Below are positions 63,158 to 64,000 of a stretch of DNA of 64,000 nucleotides, piece after piece (the stretch's first letter is position 1; each line of letters begins with the position of its first letter). Under the pieces are notes generated by a model. That model worked only from the letters and a program-made list of their open reading frames with translations, was not told the origin of the DNA and searched no databases. The position numbers and the translations under genes were made by a program. The stretch comes from Anderseniella sp963700895 (GTDB lineage: Bacteria; Pseudomonadota; Alphaproteobacteria; Rhizobiales; Aestuariivirgaceae), in the NCBI GenBank assembly GCA_963700895.1, contig CAVOZI010000006.1, positions 1 to 64,000 on the forward strand. The letters run 5' to 3'.

Positions 63158-63550
63158 CTGAATACAACTCTGTACACTAAAGAATTCGAAGTCTGTGGAC
63201 TGATCTACAGGTTCACAGTCAGAACAGACCAGATGGTCAGCTTTGGTCTGGTTGGTGGAAGCACACCCAAGGGAAGAGCAATAGACCCCAATGACCTTTT
63301 CTGGAATGAGCCGGAGTTCTCAGATGTCAGTCTGATAGCAAATGCCCTACCCGTGCTGCTTCGGTTCAAGCAAGAACTGGTCACATACATTCATGAGCAC
63401 AGACCTTGGATGGTGCAGTTTGTAGCCTCTAACAGTCGAAAATTATCGATCTTCATTTGGTTGACCCAACGTGCCCTAAAGCAGCTTCCTTCCTATAAAA
63501 TGCTACAATTTCCACCCGGACAATTTGTCGTCTACAGAGTCGATAATTGA
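63158..63550 (+). CDS. Phage-like protein of unknown function
   Basis: The frame continues to TGA 63548-63550 and encodes about 130 residues from CTG 63158, which lies ten bases after AAAGGAG (63141-63147). The next in-frame ATG is 63233. The body has LYTKEFEVCGLIYRFTVRTD, then VLLRFKQELVTYIHEHRPWM and SNSRKLSIFIWLTQRALKQL. The VQFVASNSRKLSIFIWLTQR arrangement resembles small phage proteins with a ...FxxxxxxRxxxYxRLxxR... pattern that I know only as hypothetical. The start is the main doubt. Confidence 0.5.
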   Translation: MNTTLYTKEFEVCGLIYRFTVRTDQMVSFGLVGGSTPKGRAIDPNDLFWNEPEFSDVSLIANALPVLLRFKQELVTYIHEHRPWMVQFVASNSRKLSIFIWLTQRALKQLPSYKMLQFPPGQFVVYRVDN

Positions 63551-63626
63551 GTTTTCTTCTGCCCACAACTTGTTTAAACTGTGATTGTTGACCTTAAATT
63601 CTTTCATTTTTTCGGGAGGGCTGAAC

Positions 63627-64000
63627 ATGGAAGAGAATAACGATAGCATCATCATGCTGACGGCTGAAATCGTGTCGTCATATCTATCTAACAATGCTAT
63701 GCAAGCTGGGGATATCCCGGCTCTTATCAAATCGGTGCACAAAGCTCTGGTAGAGGCTGAGGCAGGTGCTCAGGAACCTGAAAAGCAGGTCCATGAGCCA
63801 GTGGTTTCTGTCAGAGCTTCGATCAAGCAAGATCATCTGGTCTGCCTTGAATGTGGAGCTAAGCAGAAGACCCTTAAACGTCACATCAACAGTGCACACG
63901 GGCTTTCCCCGGCCGAGTATAAGGACCGTTACAACCTTCCTGCTGACTATCCAATGGTAGCTGCGGACTATGCCGAAAGAAGATCCAAGCTGGCCAAGAA
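63627..64000 (+). CDS. mucR: MucR/Ros-family zinc-finger regulator, 5' part
   Basis: 124 codons reach the window edge; the end is outside. ATG 63627 follows GGGAGGG. Residues 1-32 are the acidic oligomerisation part (MLTAEIVSSYLSNNAMQAGD). The Cys2His2 Ros-type zinc finger follows: CLECGAKQKTLKRHINSAHG with Cys-x2-Cys-x9-His-x4-His, then LSPAEYKDRYNLPADYPMVA. It is a regulator of exopolysaccharide and symbiosis genes in Rhizobiales, but divergent copies are common on mobile elements and here the island context suggests such a copy. Confidence 0.9.
   Translation, partial: MEENNDSIIMLTAEIVSSYLSNNAMQAGDIPALIKSVHKALVEAEAGAQEPEKQVHEPVVSVRASIKQDHLVCLECGAKQKTLKRHINSAHGLSPAEYKDRYNLPADYPMVAADYAERRSKLAK

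Overview
The window is GC-rich, densely packed DNA with many ATGA/GTGA start-stop overlaps. Gene content points to an alphaproteobacterium, most likely Hyphomicrobiales (Rhizobiales): a BA14K-family protein, a fused indolepyruvate:ferredoxin oxidoreductase, a MucR/Ros regulator at the right edge, a perfect FNR/FixK box before hemN, and CTTGAC-type promoters. Species cannot be told from the sequence.

Layout. 1-6.2 kb: the 3' end of galU, a frameshifted outer-membrane beta-barrel gene, an NfeD/SPFH membrane pair, ferrochelatase, and a phenylacetate-CoA-ligase-like enzyme. 6.3-19.2 kb: a degenerate histidine-kinase-like protein, then a leftward block with a complete LivFKMHG-type ABC importer, an acyl-CoA synthetase, a Crp/Fnr regulator and the fused ior gene. 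This looks like an uptake and CoA-activation module for aromatic or branched-chain acids, with a perfect palindrome before ior. 19.4-21.5 kb: chromate resistance pair. 21.6-29.5 kb: a secreted C39-like protein and a TRAP transporter operon (dctP, an extended dctQ, a dctM with a large soluble tail) that runs on into an SDR and an acyl-CoA dehydrogenase. 29.8-35.5 kb: a glutamine-amidotransferase-like hydrolase, an orphan TAXI protein, an FMN-dependent hydroxy-acid dehydrogenase, a LysE exporter, and a MarR plus amidohydrolase pair.

35.6-42.8 kb: a cobalamin riboswitch controls an eight-gene B12 uptake operon, btuB-btuF-btuC-btuD-exbB-exbD-exbD-tonB, with its own energising complex. 42.8-50 kb: intradiol dioxygenase, VOC protein, dusA, ctaA (heme A), hemN with an FNR box, an MFS transporter and a BA14K protein. 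50-54.9 kb: metY, a TPP riboswitch with thiYZX-like pyrimidine uptake genes, and a VIT1-type metal transporter with an FNR-like site. 55-58.9 kb: a candidate small RNA, an AraC regulator broken by an in-frame TAG, a CoA-binding protein, an enoyl-CoA hydratase, an unknown exported protein and a thioesterase. 59-60.2 kb: rplM-rpsI with promoter and terminator.

From about 60.18 kb to the end the base composition drops and the sequence looks like a degenerate accessory island downstream of rpsI. It holds phased repeats, a GDCCVxC-type remnant, unknown ORFs, an IS630-family element whose transposase is split at an A9 run, a replication-protein-like ORF, a phage-like ORF and the start of a MucR gene. 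I did not find tRNAs, CRISPR arrays or a complete prophage. The most unusual items are the candidate sRNA at 55.06 kb, the paired FNR sites at hemN and VIT1, the extended TRAP subunits, and the island after rpsI.
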